The notes under the pieces: model-generated
What the model was told of the DNA's origin: nothing
What the model saw: the letters and a program-made list of their open reading frames with translations, nothing else
The model's database searches: none
Translations under genes and position numbers: made by a program
In this document: positions 18,775-28,179 of the stretch, piece after piece
Layout: the number at the start of each line of letters is the position of its first letter
Position numbering within the stretch: the stretch's first letter is position 1
IMG/VR virus record: IMGVR_UViG_3300013102_000032
Span: 1-64,000 of that record
Length of the DNA stretch: 64,000 nt
Strand: one strand, 5' to 3'
Source of the DNA: a virus

Positions 18775-19407
18775 ATGAGTATAAATGAAGAGAAAAAGTT
18801 TCTATATTCGATTCTTGAAAATATCACAGAGGAAAGAAAAAAATTAACTAATGCTTATTTGGATATCGTTAATAAAATTACAGAGCTAGAAAAAGAGTCT
18901 AGAAGTTATAGAGAACAGAGTGAGACGAAAGACGCTGTAGAAAAAGTTCAGAATATAGAATTTAAAAAAGAAGCTAAGACACCAAGCATAATGATTGAAG
19001 AGATAGTAGAGGCTGAGCCTGTTGAGGTTACTAAGAAAGAAGATGTGAGAACCTTAGCAGAAATAATAGAAGAACATAATAGAATGCGTGGAGAATCAGA
19101 CGATAAGCCAGATGAATTATCAGAGAGTAAAATACCAAAAGAAGAAATAGAAAGAGAAAAAGATAAACTACCTAGAAAGTCTCCGTATTTGAATATTGAT
19201 AAAGTGAATGGATTGATATCTCAGATATTAAAAGAAAAGGGCTCTCCTATGCATGTAAAGGAGATATTTGCTAAATTAAATTCTATGCTAGATAACGATG
19301 TTAATATTCAGAATCTACGCAATAACATTCTTCCTAGAGTGTGTAAGAGTAATCCTAAAATAGAAAGAGCATTGCGTGGTTATTATCAATATAATTATAA
19401 TGGATAA
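18775..19407 (+). CDS. Coiled-coil protein with C-terminal winged-helix-like domain, possible regulator
   Basis: A 210-residue protein. ATG 18775 is chosen because AAGGAG (18761-18766) is eight bases upstream; the in-frame TTG at 18769 is too close. Residues 1-50 are coiled coil and 55-140 a charged, disordered-looking linker. Residues of about 142-210 (NGLISQILKEKGSPMHVKEI to RGYYQYNYNG) resemble a HARE-HTH or RpoE-type winged helix. It has its own early-type promoter and terminator and lies apart from both modules, which suits a regulator. DNA binding is inferred. Confidence 0.6.
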   Translation: MSINEEKKFLYSILENITEERKKLTNAYLDIVNKITELEKESRSYREQSETKDAVEKVQNIEFKKEAKTPSIMIEEIVEAEPVEVTKKEDVRTLAEIIEEHNRMRGESDDKPDELSESKIPKEEIEREKDKLPRKSPYLNIDKVNGLISQILKEKGSPMHVKEIFAKLNSMLDNDVNIQNLRNNILPRVCKSNPKIERALRGYYQYNYNG

Positions 19408-19431
19408 AATTACACTTTTATCTATAAAGTT

Positions 19432-19470
19432 ACCCCCTCTAAATTACCTTATTAGAGGGGGTTTTATTTT
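19432..19470 (+). terminator. Terminator at the plus/minus convergence
   Basis: Stem ACCCCCTCTAA / TTAGAGGGGGT (19432-19442 and 19452-19462) followed by TTTATTTTTT on the plus strand. It may also stop minus-strand transcripts, though the T run there is poorer. Confidence 0.9.
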
Positions 19471-19477
19471 TTGTATT

Positions 19478-20092
19478 CTATGTATTTTTGTCCTTCTTAA
19501 CCCTTTTCTTAACCGTAGTAGGCTTTTTAGGTTTCTTAGGCTTTTCTTCTTTAGGTTCTCGCATTGCAACAATATCAGACCAAACTGGCTTATCCCACTG
19601 AATAAGATCGTGCTCTATCAGACAAGTCAAGCAAACTGCAAAACTATCACTCTCGTCATCATTCCTAAAAGTTATATCATTATATTTTGTTTTTATTGAA
19701 TTTGCTACGTCTTCTTTCGTAGCATTGCCGTGGACTATTTTTAATTTTACTTCTTTTGGTGCATATAAGAATTGTGGCACATCCCATAATAGATGTTGTA
19801 TTACTCCTGTAGCTTTCGCTATTGCTTGAGTCTCCATAGGGAATCGGCTAAACATCCTCTCAATAGACACGACATAAGGAGGATATTTTTCTATGATGTC
19901 GCTCATCCATAAAGATATCATATGAAGCTTTAACGCATTTAGGTGTAGGTTTTTATGTTCTTTCGTAGCGTATATTTTCTCAGTATTAAAACTGTCAACA
20001 AAGACAAATTCTTTCTTTTCTAGATCGTATATGGTTACTCCTGTATCCTTTAAGGATATGTCTAAACCATATAGAAATTTACCTTTAGTCAT
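19478..20092 (-). CDS. RuvC-like Holliday junction resolvase
   Basis: A 204-residue RNase H-fold nuclease predicted to cut four-way DNA junctions during recombination or packaging. RuvC-type acidic residues are visible: D11 in YGLDISLKDTG, E78 in VVSIERMF, and D146/D149 in NDDESDSFAV. An A-T-G-V-I motif near residue 94 also fits. The C-terminal 30 residues are a Lys/Pro tail that could bind DNA. It follows a 57-residue Cys-rich protein by three bases; the ATG lacks a strong Shine-Dalgarno and is probably translated by coupling. Confidence 0.8.
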   Translation of the reverse strand: MTKGKFLYGLDISLKDTGVTIYDLEKKEFVFVDSFNTEKIYATKEHKNLHLNALKLHMISLWMSDIIEKYPPYVVSIERMFSRFPMETQAIAKATGVIQHLLWDVPQFLYAPKEVKLKIVHGNATKEDVANSIKTKYNDITFRNDDESDSFAVCLTCLIEHDLIQWDKPVWSDIVAMREPKEEKPKKPKKPTTVKKRVKKDKNT

Positions 20093-20095
20093 TTC

Positions 20096-20269
20096 TTACT
20101 TTTTATCTTCTTTTGCTTTGTTGTTGTGGCATGAGAGATGAAATAATTCCTCATCTTTTTCTACGAATAAATTATCTTCATATATGTTTTCTTCACAATA
20201 AGGGCATACACATAATACTTCTTTTTTAACGAATGTGTGGATGCGGTTCTTTACATTTTTATCTTTCAT
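20096..20269 (-). CDS. Small Cys/His-rich protein
   Basis: A 57-residue protein with ATG at 20269 behind AGAGGA. The core C20-V-C22-P-Y-C25 and a later C47-H48 could bind zinc as a knuckle. It is the first gene after a perfect early promoter and directly precedes the RuvC-like gene, so it may work with it; that is inference. No known family is recognised. Confidence 0.65.
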   Translation of the reverse strand: MKDKNVKNRIHTFVKKEVLCVCPYCEENIYEDNLFVEKDEELFHLSCHNNKAKEDKK

Positions 20270-20329
20270 AATCAAAATCCTCTCTATAAACGCAAATAAA
20301 CTAGGCAGTAATTTCTACCACCTAGATTT

Positions 20330-20358
20330 ATTATATCATAATCTTTTGCTAATGTCAA
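20330..20358 (-). promoter_or_regulatory. Early promoter for the RuvC-like unit
   Basis: Minus strand: TTGACA (20358-20353), 17-base spacer, TGA extension and TATAAT (20335-20330). This is a perfect consensus. Confidence 0.92.
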
Positions 20359-20370
20359 GTTATTCAACAC

Positions 20371-23300
20371 TTACATTTCTGTGCTCACATGTTGACGTTG
20401 TGGACTACTTCTAATTATCTTAGCTTTTGTCAGATGCCACTCTAAAACATTAGGATTTCTCTTCCATTTATTATCTTCCATTTTCCATCCTTCTTGCTGT
20501 TCGATATCTACTACTTGTATAACATCTCCAACATACAACATCGGCTCGTCATCTTTCCAGAATTGCTTCTTGTTAATTTTAACGGTAAACTCTTCGCCTG
20601 TCTTAATCTTGTAAAGTAATACTTTTGGTGTGTACTTCTTATCAATCTCCATAACTAAAGCGTAAGAAGGACTTACAGAATCCCATACAGAAACAGCGTA
20701 ACCTAAGTTTTCTTTTTCAAATGCAATCTGTTCGTACAATTCGATCTTACGTGGAGGATTATTTTTCACTGCAATTTCATATTCACGAAGATTCTCAAGA
20801 CGTTGTGCCTTAGAAGCATCAGAAAGTTTGTTATCGTATTTCAATGGTCGTTTGATTGTCTTAGGCGTTTTTCTTACTTCGCCTGTTCTTTTCATAACCT
20901 TAGTTTCGATTATTTCTTTATCTGCAAACTCTGGATACAATTCGAAATTCGCTTTTCTAGGCTTGCCGTTTTCATCATCCTTTGCAACCATTGTTGTATA
21001 GATTTCTAACAAAGCTTCTCTAGTTCCAAATTCCTTGAAGAAGTCTAATCGTATTAAAATTTCCATTTGCTTAGTGTTGGCGGATGTTTGCAATATGTCT
21101 ACCAATAGACCAACCCAATCATTTCTATCATAGTAATTTTTAGATAGTTCAAATAGCTCTTCTGCAACTTTCGCACTAATAAATTTAATAGATGAGATAC
21201 CTTTATAGATGTTGTTATTATCTCTGTTGAAGCTATAATACGCTCTAGACTGACCAAATTGAATAGGCTTAATTTCAATACCTCTCATTTTAGCGTAACT
21301 GATAATCTCAGATGTCTTCTCCTTGTCTCCCTCTTGCAAGTTAAGATAAGAAGATAAAAATTCTAATGGATAGTAATATCGTAACCAAGCACCAATATAT
21401 CCAATGTAACTATAAGGTTGTGAATGATTGATAGAGAATCCATAACGACTAGCATCATCGATAACCTGTAAGAAAGATTCTAAGATTTGTAATGCGTGTT
21501 CCTCAGATTCATCATACACTTCTTTCATGAAGCTAATAAATCCTTCACGTACTTTAGGTAAGTATTGCTCAGTACCTTCTTTCTTAGAAAGCCCTCGTCT
21601 CACCGTATCAGAATCCGCTCCAGTGTGTTTACAGAAATCAGTCAAGAATAACATGATTTGTTCTTGATATATTAAATAACCCAAAGTAGGTTTTAAAGAA
21701 TCATTAAGTGCGTGATGTCCATTGTCTTTAAATATACCCTTTGCTAATTCATATCTGTACGATGCTCCAGAAGGTCGGATAGCTCCATTAGCCATAGACA
21801 ATAAATCAATATAATCAACATCGCCTACGTTGTTCTTAATGTAGTCAAGAGTTTCATCGCTAAACAACTGTTTTAGATAATTGAATCCCAAATCACTCTC
21901 AAATTGGAATATACCTAATGTCGATTCACGCAACGACTTCCAAACTTTTTCATCGCTTATATCGATATTGTCTGGTGTCAATCGAGTTATTCCTGCCTTT
22001 TTGCAAGTTTCGTTTATTAACTCGATATTATCTAATCCTAAGATATCTAGCTTTACATAATTCTGACCATCCAATTCTTTCATATTTACAGATGTTACAC
22101 GATATTTACTTTCTTTTGTATACAGAGTAGATACATTAGTGTCTAAGTCAATAGGAGATACTACGAATCCACTAGGATGACTACCCATAGACTCTATAAC
22201 GCCACTCAACAAATCAACATATTCAAACATTTCTGGATACTTTTCTCTAAACTTCTTGTCAATGTGGTCTTTTCCGTTGAATGTCTCTACTGATTTAGCT
22301 ATAGTATCTACTACATCTAACGGCATGTCCATCCCTTTACCAACTAATCGTATTGATCCTTTTAGGGCTTTTGTATTGAAAGTGATAATCTCTGCAAAAT
22401 CTATTCCTTCTAAAGTTGACAAATAATCTATAACCTCTTGTCTACGAGTTGGAGGGAAATCTATATCAATATCCGCTAATGAAATTCTGTCTGGATTCAA
22501 GAATCGGAAGAAGTTTAGTTTATGCTTAATAGAGTCCATTTCTGTGATTCCTAAAACATATGCTATTAAACTACCATTCACAGAGCCACGACCATACCCT
22601 TGATAAATATCTTTTGAATGACACCAGTCAATGATATTCTTTTGTAATAACATATAATCTACTGTATCTAATTTTACGTATGTATCAAATTCTTCTTTTA
22701 TTCTGTTGAAGTATTCCTTCTTTTTGTCAGCAGGAAATTTATTAATTCCACGTTTTACAACGCCTTCATTAATCATTTCTTGAAACACTTCTAGTGGCTT
22801 GTCGTACATCTTTGGATACTTAGGAGTTCCATCTAAAGTGAACTCTTCAACCATGTCAGCCATTACGTTCGTATTATGTATAGCTTCTAAATATATATGT
22901 CTTGGTAGAGCACCCTGCTTTTCAAACATATCAACTAGCTCTGGATATGATTTAAAAGTTAAATCAAAAACATCTTCATCGCCATAACTAGCACCTTTAG
23001 ACTTCAAGTACAACTGTCGTGCTCTTGCATGTTCTCTATTAAGAGAGTGAGTATCTGTCCCTGCAATCAGAGGAATATTTAACTCTTTAGACAATCTCAT
23101 CAACATCTGATTGAATTGCACTTGCTCTGGATGACTATGGTATTGCACTTCAAAAAACATACGATGCTTATTTCTAGCCATCCAATTTAATAAATCTTCC
23201 AACTCTCTCTTAGCATTCTTATCTTTTACTCCAAATTCTCCATATGCTCTATTCTGTAGTCTCCACAAAGGAGAGGCTAAGCAAGCGGATGTCATAAGTA

Positions 23301-23745
23301 TGTTATCTGAGGTATTTTTAAGCTCATCAAATGTCATCCGTGGATTATAGTAATAGTGACCATCTTTCTTAAAAGAGTCAGAAGTCATTTTGTTTAATTC
23401 CATTACACCGTCATAGTTTTTAGCTAACAACATGTAATGGAAATTATCTCTTTCTAATATTAGCTTTCCTGTTTCTTCGCCAAACTCATCTCGCTCTTTG
23501 TCGATTTTTTGAGTTAAGTAAATCTCATTAGCGTGGATGTATTTCATTCCACGCTTTTCAGTATCCTTCTTCTTATTAATCCAGTTCATTACACTACCAT
23601 GTTCACTTATTGCGAAAGCAGTCATACCTAATTCTTGAGCTTTATCTAGGTAGTCTGTGTATTTTGTAATTGAATCTGCACCTGTACCTGCGGTAAGATT
23701 CGACAAATCACTATGGTCATGATATAATACGTAGTTATCCGTCAC
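20371..23745 (-). CDS. dnaE: DNA polymerase III alpha subunit, DnaE type
   Basis: A 1124-residue C-family replicative polymerase. Order: PHP domain (YHDHSDLSNL near residue 8, EHGSVMNW, GTDTHSLNREHAR); palm and fingers (GRGSVNGSLIAYVLG, then catalytic Asp residues in LADIDIDFPPTRRQEV, later HPSGFVVSP); helix-hairpin-helix region (NHSQPYSYIGYIGAWLRYY); C-terminal OB-fold. There is no inserted DnaQ-like exonuclease, so this is DnaE and not PolC. The metal-binding residues of the PHP domain look kept. The GTG start overlaps the upstream stop in a GTGA arrangement. It is the phage replicase. Confidence 0.95.
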   Translation of the reverse strand: MTDNYVLYHDHSDLSNLTAGTGADSITKYTDYLDKAQELGMTAFAISEHGSVMNWINKKKDTEKRGMKYIHANEIYLTQKIDKERDEFGEETGKLILERDNFHYMLLAKNYDGVMELNKMTSDSFKKDGHYYYNPRMTFDELKNTSDNILMTSACLASPLWRLQNRAYGEFGVKDKNAKRELEDLLNWMARNKHRMFFEVQYHSHPEQVQFNQMLMRLSKELNIPLIAGTDTHSLNREHARARQLYLKSKGASYGDEDVFDLTFKSYPELVDMFEKQGALPRHIYLEAIHNTNVMADMVEEFTLDGTPKYPKMYDKPLEVFQEMINEGVVKRGINKFPADKKKEYFNRIKEEFDTYVKLDTVDYMLLQKNIIDWCHSKDIYQGYGRGSVNGSLIAYVLGITEMDSIKHKLNFFRFLNPDRISLADIDIDFPPTRRQEVIDYLSTLEGIDFAEIITFNTKALKGSIRLVGKGMDMPLDVVDTIAKSVETFNGKDHIDKKFREKYPEMFEYVDLLSGVIESMGSHPSGFVVSPIDLDTNVSTLYTKESKYRVTSVNMKELDGQNYVKLDILGLDNIELINETCKKAGITRLTPDNIDISDEKVWKSLRESTLGIFQFESDLGFNYLKQLFSDETLDYIKNNVGDVDYIDLLSMANGAIRPSGASYRYELAKGIFKDNGHHALNDSLKPTLGYLIYQEQIMLFLTDFCKHTGADSDTVRRGLSKKEGTEQYLPKVREGFISFMKEVYDESEEHALQILESFLQVIDDASRYGFSINHSQPYSYIGYIGAWLRYYYPLEFLSSYLNLQEGDKEKTSEIISYAKMRGIEIKPIQFGQSRAYYSFNRDNNNIYKGISSIKFISAKVAEELFELSKNYYDRNDWVGLLVDILQTSANTKQMEILIRLDFFKEFGTREALLEIYTTMVAKDDENGKPRKANFELYPEFADKEIIETKVMKRTGEVRKTPKTIKRPLKYDNKLSDASKAQRLENLREYEIAVKNNPPRKIELYEQIAFEKENLGYAVSVWDSVSPSYALVMEIDKKYTPKVLLYKIKTGEEFTVKINKKQFWKDDEPMLYVGDVIQVVDIEQQEGWKMEDNKWKRNPNVLEWHLTKAKIIRSSPQRQHVSTEM

Positions 23746-24254
23746 TTACTCATCAACTCCAGTTTTTGAATTTCTTTCATTCGTTTTATGACAATCTCTT
23801 TGCTGTCTAAGTACTCCTTATCTCCGAAAGCATCGTGAAGCATGTTTAAATCATTTATAACATCTAAACATTCATCGATAGTTTTAAATGTGGTGTAATC
23901 GACAATGCTCTTGTCTATTTTAGACTCATGAAAATCTCTGCTATCATTAGCAATTCTTACGAAGTCTGGCACACCATACAATCCCATATCTTCTCTATCT
24001 TTCTTAATGATATGATGAAGCATTTCATTATTGACACTACCTAATCTTGAATGGATAGCTAGTTCATCATATTTTACAATCTCAAAACTCGCATCTTCTT
24101 GTACTGGATATATCTGCATAATCTCATAATCCTTATCTTCTGCGACTTCATCAGTTAGAAATTCTTGATACTCAAGGAAATCAACAACCATAAAGATTTG
24201 AGTTCCGCCCACTTTTTTCAAGTAGACGGCATCTCCTATGTTAAACCAATTCAT
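23742..24254 (-). CDS. Hypothetical protein translated with DnaE
   Basis: A 170-residue acidic protein. The first 35 residues (NIGDAVYLKKVGGTQIFMVV) look like a small SH3-like barrel and the rest is mainly helical. It has the promoter-proximal place in the polymerase unit and shares a four-base overlap with dnaE, so the two are likely made together. A role in replication is possible but not shown by any motif. Confidence 0.6.
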   Translation of the reverse strand: MNWFNIGDAVYLKKVGGTQIFMVVDFLEYQEFLTDEVAEDKDYEIMQIYPVQEDASFEIVKYDELAIHSRLGSVNNEMLHHIIKKDREDMGLYGVPDFVRIANDSRDFHESKIDKSIVDYTTFKTIDECLDVINDLNMLHDAFGDKEYLDSKEIVIKRMKEIQKLELMSK

Positions 24255-24287
24255 AATAGCACCCTCCTTAATTTTATTGTTAAATTA

Positions 24288-24316
24288 ATTATACCACATA
24301 ACATCAAATAAGTCAA
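24288..24316 (-). promoter_or_regulatory. Early promoter for the DnaE unit
   Basis: Minus strand: TTGACT (24316-24311), 17-base spacer ending TGG, TATAAT (24293-24288). Confidence 0.88.
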
Positions 24317-24352
24317 CGGTTTATACTATTATTAGTTGCTATTGTAACTTTG

Positions 24353-24961
24353 TTAAAAACTATGTAATTGAATTAAATTCTTATAACAACTAAAACATAC
24401 TGATTCATACTTTTGTTCTTTATTTTCAAAGTCTTCCACATTCACAGATTCGCCATCTTTTTGAATTTCTCCGTTTAGATATAGAGTGTGATGTGTGGCA
24501 TAATTATTACAATGATCGCATGACATATCTAAAGTAGTCAATCTAAAACCGCACTCCATAGCTCTTCTAACAGGTTCAAACATCTTGCCATTATAAGACA
24601 TCATAAGTCCATAAGCGTAGATGTCAACATTGAAAGATATAGATATTTCAGCAATCATCTCTACCTGTTCTACTGTAAAGAATTGTAATTCATCTATTAG
24701 TATTACATCTGGACTTTCAATCAATGTTGCTTCAAACATAATAACTCCATCGTCATCTTTTGGCACTACGATAGCAGGTCTTTTAATTGGCAAAGCCCTA
24801 GAGACAACGTTAGCACCATCTCTAGTGTCTGTTTCTGGTTTGAATGTCAATACTTTTTTACCTTGTTCGTCTAGTAGATAACCTTTCATAATTAACTGTG
24901 CCGACTTTGCCGATTTCATAGTTCCTAATATTAAATCTCTAACTCTCAAATCTCTAGACAT
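24353..24961 (-). CDS. tdk: Thymidine kinase
   Basis: A 202-residue type II thymidine kinase that phosphorylates thymidine to dTMP. The P-loop is G-T-M-K-S-A-K19-S, where A replaces the usual G before the Lys. The DELQFF motif (D91-E92) matches the DEAQFF box. Zinc ligands are C149/C152 and C190/C193 (CDHC, CFSC). The lasso-like region YGLMMSYNGKMFEP is present. The gene follows an HD nucleotidase-like gene by 15 bases, so phosphorylation and dephosphorylation of nucleosides are encoded together. Confidence 0.9.
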   Translation of the reverse strand: MSRDLRVRDLILGTMKSAKSAQLIMKGYLLDEQGKKVLTFKPETDTRDGANVVSRALPIKRPAIVVPKDDDGVIMFEATLIESPDVILIDELQFFTVEQVEMIAEISISFNVDIYAYGLMMSYNGKMFEPVRRAMECGFRLTTLDMSCDHCNNYATHHTLYLNGEIQKDGESVNVEDFENKEQKYESVCFSCYKNLIQLHSF

Positions 24962-24976
24962 AATAACTCTCCTTGT

Positions 24977-25813
24977 TTATAGAATTTCTTCAATAAAAAA
25001 TTCAACATTCTTCTTAGCTTCTCGATTATACCAATCCAATGCAAACGGTTCGTATTTAATCTTATGAATCTTTATTAGCTCTGTCATGTCTAATATTGGA
25101 TTCAAGTTATACAATTCAAGAGCAAATTCTTCCGCATATTTCAAAGCCTCTTCCTTACTGTCGAATTGCATATTTTTAACTTCATTAATTTTATAATTAT
25201 CCGTCTTAATGCTCGCATAGATATTAAATCTTCTACCCTTTGCAATTCCAGTATACTCCGCCATTAAATCTTCAAAAGCCTCTACTAGTAGTGAGTTAAT
25301 ATCATTACCATATTTGCACCGTTCTTTGTTGATAGAGAATGACGGATCGAAAATCACATTAGTATATGTAAGCTCATTAATAAATTGAGAGTAGTCATGT
25401 AATGTTAAGTCTCTCATTTCTAAGACCAACATAGTGTTGTCGATTCGCTTAACCATCAATTCATCTTCTTCCGTCAGTGGTTCTAATAATAAATGCTCTT
25501 CGATTGCTCTCTCTACAGCATGTTCAATAGCCGAAAATTCTTTTAACAATTTCTTTAATGGTGTTGGACAGTCGCCTACATAAGCTTCTGTAAAATCGTG
25601 CTTAAACCAATGTAATTTTTGTAAAGTTGTATATCCTAGTTTTTCAGCTAATTTCAATCCTAAATAAGTATGTTCTCCAACGCTATAAGGTCTAATAGAA
25701 TGTCCTAAAAATCTATTAATATTAGGCAAAGAGTGTAGAATATCTGGAATATGAATACTGTCTTTTTTAATGTTTAAATAATCAAAGTTTCTTCCTGTGT
25801 TCGTTACTAACAT
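24977..25813 (-). CDS. HD-domain phosphohydrolase, 5'-deoxynucleotidase-like
   Basis: A 278-residue protein. Residues of about 35-180 form an HD domain resembling YfbR-type 5'-deoxynucleotidases: RFLGHSIRPYSVGEHTYLG, then LHWFKHDFTEAYVGDCPTPLK with the H-D pair. The last 80 residues form a separate alpha/beta region (RRFNIYASIKTDNYKINEV) I do not recognise. It may remove phosphate from dNMPs to tune pools for the adjacent thymidine kinase. The exact substrate is inference. Confidence 0.75.
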   Translation of the reverse strand: MLVTNTGRNFDYLNIKKDSIHIPDILHSLPNINRFLGHSIRPYSVGEHTYLGLKLAEKLGYTTLQKLHWFKHDFTEAYVGDCPTPLKKLLKEFSAIEHAVERAIEEHLLLEPLTEEDELMVKRIDNTMLVLEMRDLTLHDYSQFINELTYTNVIFDPSFSINKERCKYGNDINSLLVEAFEDLMAEYTGIAKGRRFNIYASIKTDNYKINEVKNMQFDSKEEALKYAEEFALELYNLNPILDMTELIKIHKIKYEPFALDWYNREAKKNVEFFIEEIL

Positions 25814-25842
25814 AACATCACTCCTAAATAAGTTTATAATTT

Positions 25843-25871
25843 ATTATATCATTATTTTTTACTTTTGTCAA
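25843..25871 (-). promoter_or_regulatory. Early promoter for the HD/tdk unit
   Basis: Minus strand: TTGACA (25871-25866), 17-base spacer ending TGA, TATAAT (25848-25843); a perfect consensus directly after a terminator. Confidence 0.92.
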
Positions 25872-25873
25872 TA

Positions 25874-25903
25874 AAAAAATGATAGATTTCTCTATCATTT
25901 TTT
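25874..25903 (-). terminator. Terminator after ClpP-like 1
   Basis: Stem AAAAAATGATAGA / TCTATCATTTTTT (25874-25886 and 25891-25903) with a four-base loop and a T run on the minus strand. Confidence 0.85.
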
Positions 25904-25911
25904 AGTTTTTA

Positions 25912-26529
25912 TTAAATTGCTTCTAAGCTTTCTGACAACTTTTCGTATTCTTCTTCTGTAATAATATCATACTTCTTTTCTGGCTTTAACATGATATCGT
26001 CAGCCACACCAAGGAGTACTGCTTTCTTTCCAGAGAAGAAGAAGTCTCTTTTTTCTTTACGTATTTTAGCCATATGTTCAGCATTAATTTTAGTCTTATC
26101 TAAGAATATACTGTCGTACATTTCTTGAAGAATATTAGCCTCCTTAATGCCGTCTTCATGGTCTTTGATATGACCTTCATTGCCATAGGCTACAGAGTGA
26201 TACATAAATCTACAGAATCGATGTGCAATTCTAACGTCTCCAGAGATAAAGATCGCCAAAGCCATAGATGCTACAACTCCTAAACCGTAAGTGATAATAG
26301 GAGTGTCTGACATTTCCATAGCACCAATAATGGCATTTCCTGCCGTAGCAGAACCGCCTCCACTATTGATAAACATTTCGATAGGCTTTGGTTCGTAAGT
26401 ATTGATTACAGACATTTGTTCATCGTAATCATTAATTGCAGTAATAATGCTTACAATTTCTCCTGCCAAGTTATCTGTAATTTGCTCTGAAATAATTATT
26501 TTTCTACTAAACTCTTGTGCTTCGACCAT
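25912..26529 (-). CDS. ClpP-like serine protease 1 (S14 family)
   Basis: A 205-residue protein with the ClpP/crotonase-type fold signature: the substrate-strand motif EMFINSGGGSATAGNAI, catalytic S88 in LGVVASMALA and H111 in RFMYHSVAYG. Length is close to normal ClpP. It is the last gene of the YqeY/thyA/DHFR unit. It could process virion proteins or replace or modify host ClpP. A second, diverged ClpP-like gene lies at 39.5-40.1 kb. The catalytic Asp cannot be fixed by eye. Confidence 0.8.
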   Translation of the reverse strand: MVEAQEFSRKIIISEQITDNLAGEIVSIITAINDYDEQMSVINTYEPKPIEMFINSGGGSATAGNAIIGAMEMSDTPIITYGLGVVASMALAIFISGDVRIAHRFCRFMYHSVAYGNEGHIKDHEDGIKEANILQEMYDSIFLDKTKINAEHMAKIRKEKRDFFFSGKKAVLLGVADDIMLKPEKKYDIITEEEYEKLSESLEAI

Positions 26530-26547
26530 ATGGCGACACCTCTTCTT

Positions 26548-27057
26548 TTATGATTTTACCAACTTTTCAACTCTTTCATATGTTGCAATTGTAAAAGAGT
26601 ACTTGTGTGATTTGTTAGCCTTATTGGGCTTTACGTTGGTCAACTTCCAATCTTGTACCCCAAAATTGGGGAAGTAAGTAGTCGCTTTGTTACTTGCGTT
26701 ATGTACATGTGTTAATATTAACTTTTCAGCATATGGAATAAATTGACGATATACTTCACCGCCACCTATTACATAAACATCTTCTGTTAAAGCTTTTGAT
26801 AAAACTTCCTCTATAGAGTTAATTATTGTAACTCCATCGATACTTAAAAGAGGATCTCTAGTCAACACATAGTTATCTCGATCTTTTAGAGGTTTCTTTT
26901 TTAATGAGTCATATGTCTTTCTTCCCATAACAACCGTATGACCTTTTGTTGTCTTTGTAAAGTGAGCCATATCTTTAGGTAGATTGTATAGTAAATTACC
27001 TTTTTCATCTCCGATACCGTTATTAGTATCAGTCATTGCAATTAAAATAATTGGCAT
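26548..27057 (-). CDS. folA: Dihydrofolate reductase
   Basis: A 169-residue DHFR reducing dihydrofolate to tetrahydrofolate with NADPH. Motifs seen: IAMTDTNNGIG at the N-terminus, NLPKD29MAHF with the substrate-binding Asp, VVMGRKTYDSL, and YVIGGGEVYRQF. It recycles the dihydrofolate made by the thymidylate synthase in the same unit. The ATG overlaps the upstream stop by one base (TAATG). Confidence 0.93.
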   Translation of the reverse strand: MPIILIAMTDTNNGIGDEKGNLLYNLPKDMAHFTKTTKGHTVVMGRKTYDSLKKKPLKDRDNYVLTRDPLLSIDGVTIINSIEEVLSKALTEDVYVIGGGEVYRQFIPYAEKLILTHVHNASNKATTYFPNFGVQDWKLTNVKPNKANKSHKYSFTIATYERVEKLVKS

Positions 27058-27293
27058 TAATCCGTCTCTCCTTCTTCGTACTCTATAGTGAAGCTTTCTC
27101 CTTTTTTACCTGCCTCCCAAGCCATACGTAATATCTCTGGAATGTCGTAGCAGTCTGAGAAGTTCTCTGACAGAGTATTATCTTCTGGAAATTCAGAGTT
27201 ATGCACGCTGAATTTAGTTGCATCGTTAATAGTAATTTCTAATACCTCATGCAAACCATTGCAACTGTTCTCTCTTAATACTGTTACTCTCAT
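27057..27293 (-). CDS. Hypothetical protein between thyA and folA
   Basis: A 78-residue acidic protein with beta-rich N-terminus (MRVTVLRENSCNGLHEVLEI) and helical C-terminus. No family is recognised. It lies between the two dTMP-synthesis genes and overlaps folA by one base, so coupled expression is likely. AGGAGGAAAC precedes the ATG. Confidence 0.6.
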   Translation of the reverse strand: MRVTVLRENSCNGLHEVLEITINDATKFSVHNSEFPEDNTLSENFSDCYDIPEILRMAWEAGKKGESFTIEYEEGETD

Positions 27294-27311
27294 ATCTGTT
27301 TCCTCCTGTTG

Positions 27312-28166
27312 TTAAATTCCTAGTTCAAATTTCAATTGTGGAATACTAGGCTTATAGTCAATTAATTCGAAGTCATCTACGGTTATTTCATAAAAGTTAG
27401 TGCCGTCTGGTACATTCAACTTAAAAGTAGTTTGCATGTCAGAAGGCGTTCTTTTAATTAACTCTTTAGCTTGTTCAAGATGTCTTGAATATACATGAAG
27501 ATTTTGTACAAAGTGAGAAAACACTCCTACTTGATATCCACAATGTTTTGCTACCATCATCATAAATGCTACATATTGCATTTTATTAATGTGACCTGCT
27601 ACCAAATAGTCAGAAGATCGTTGAATCAAAGTCATGTCAAGAAACATAATTCCATTCACTTTTCTAACAGAGAATAAAGTAAGAAAAGCACATGGTAGCA
27701 ATCCGTCTGTTTCACTAAAGTTATCTTCTTGCCATAATGATATAATATGTCGTCTGCTATATGGATCTTTTACAAGGTTAGTTAGCAACTTGTTCATTAA
27801 GTCATATCTATCAACAGTTGCTCCATATCGAAGACCAATAGTATCGTCCTTTTCCTCACCATCTCCAACTTCCCATTCTCTCCACCACATGATGCCGTAT
27901 TCCCCTTCTAGTCTTGACAGGTTGGAAGTTTGGTCTTGATAAATCCATCTAATCTCGTTGATGCCGTTTTTGATAGCAATCTTTCTTAAGCTAGTTAGAG
28001 GCATTTCACCTTTGCTTAAATCATATTTCTCAAACACTTGCGTTATGTATACTGAATGTGCAGGCTCTCCGTCACTTTCATATCGAGGGCGTGGGTTTTC
28101 GTCCCAACACCCATTTTCTAAGATTTCTCTGATATTCTCTTTGAATAAATCATCTGCTTTTTTCAT
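27312..28166 (-). CDS. thyA: Thymidylate synthase
   Basis: A 284-residue ThyA-type enzyme methylating dUMP to dTMP with methylene-tetrahydrofolate. It shows DPYSRRHIISLWQ (phosphate-binding Arg pair), catalytic C159 in GLLPCAFLTL, QRSSDYLVAGHINKMQY and NLHVYSRHLEQA. It forms a pathway with the adjacent DHFR and, further off, dUTPase and thymidine kinase. Confidence 0.95.
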   Translation of the reverse strand: MKKADDLFKENIREILENGCWDENPRPRYESDGEPAHSVYITQVFEKYDLSKGEMPLTSLRKIAIKNGINEIRWIYQDQTSNLSRLEGEYGIMWWREWEVGDGEEKDDTIGLRYGATVDRYDLMNKLLTNLVKDPYSRRHIISLWQEDNFSETDGLLPCAFLTLFSVRKVNGIMFLDMTLIQRSSDYLVAGHINKMQYVAFMMMVAKHCGYQVGVFSHFVQNLHVYSRHLEQAKELIKRTPSDMQTTFKLNVPDGTNFYEITVDDFELIDYKPSIPQLKFELGI

Positions 28167-28179
28167 TTAATTTAACTCC

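Noticed and set aside
20371-23745. PolC identity for the replicative polymerase
   Set aside because: No inserted 3'-5' exonuclease domain and the PHP domain is at the very N-terminus, which fits DnaE.
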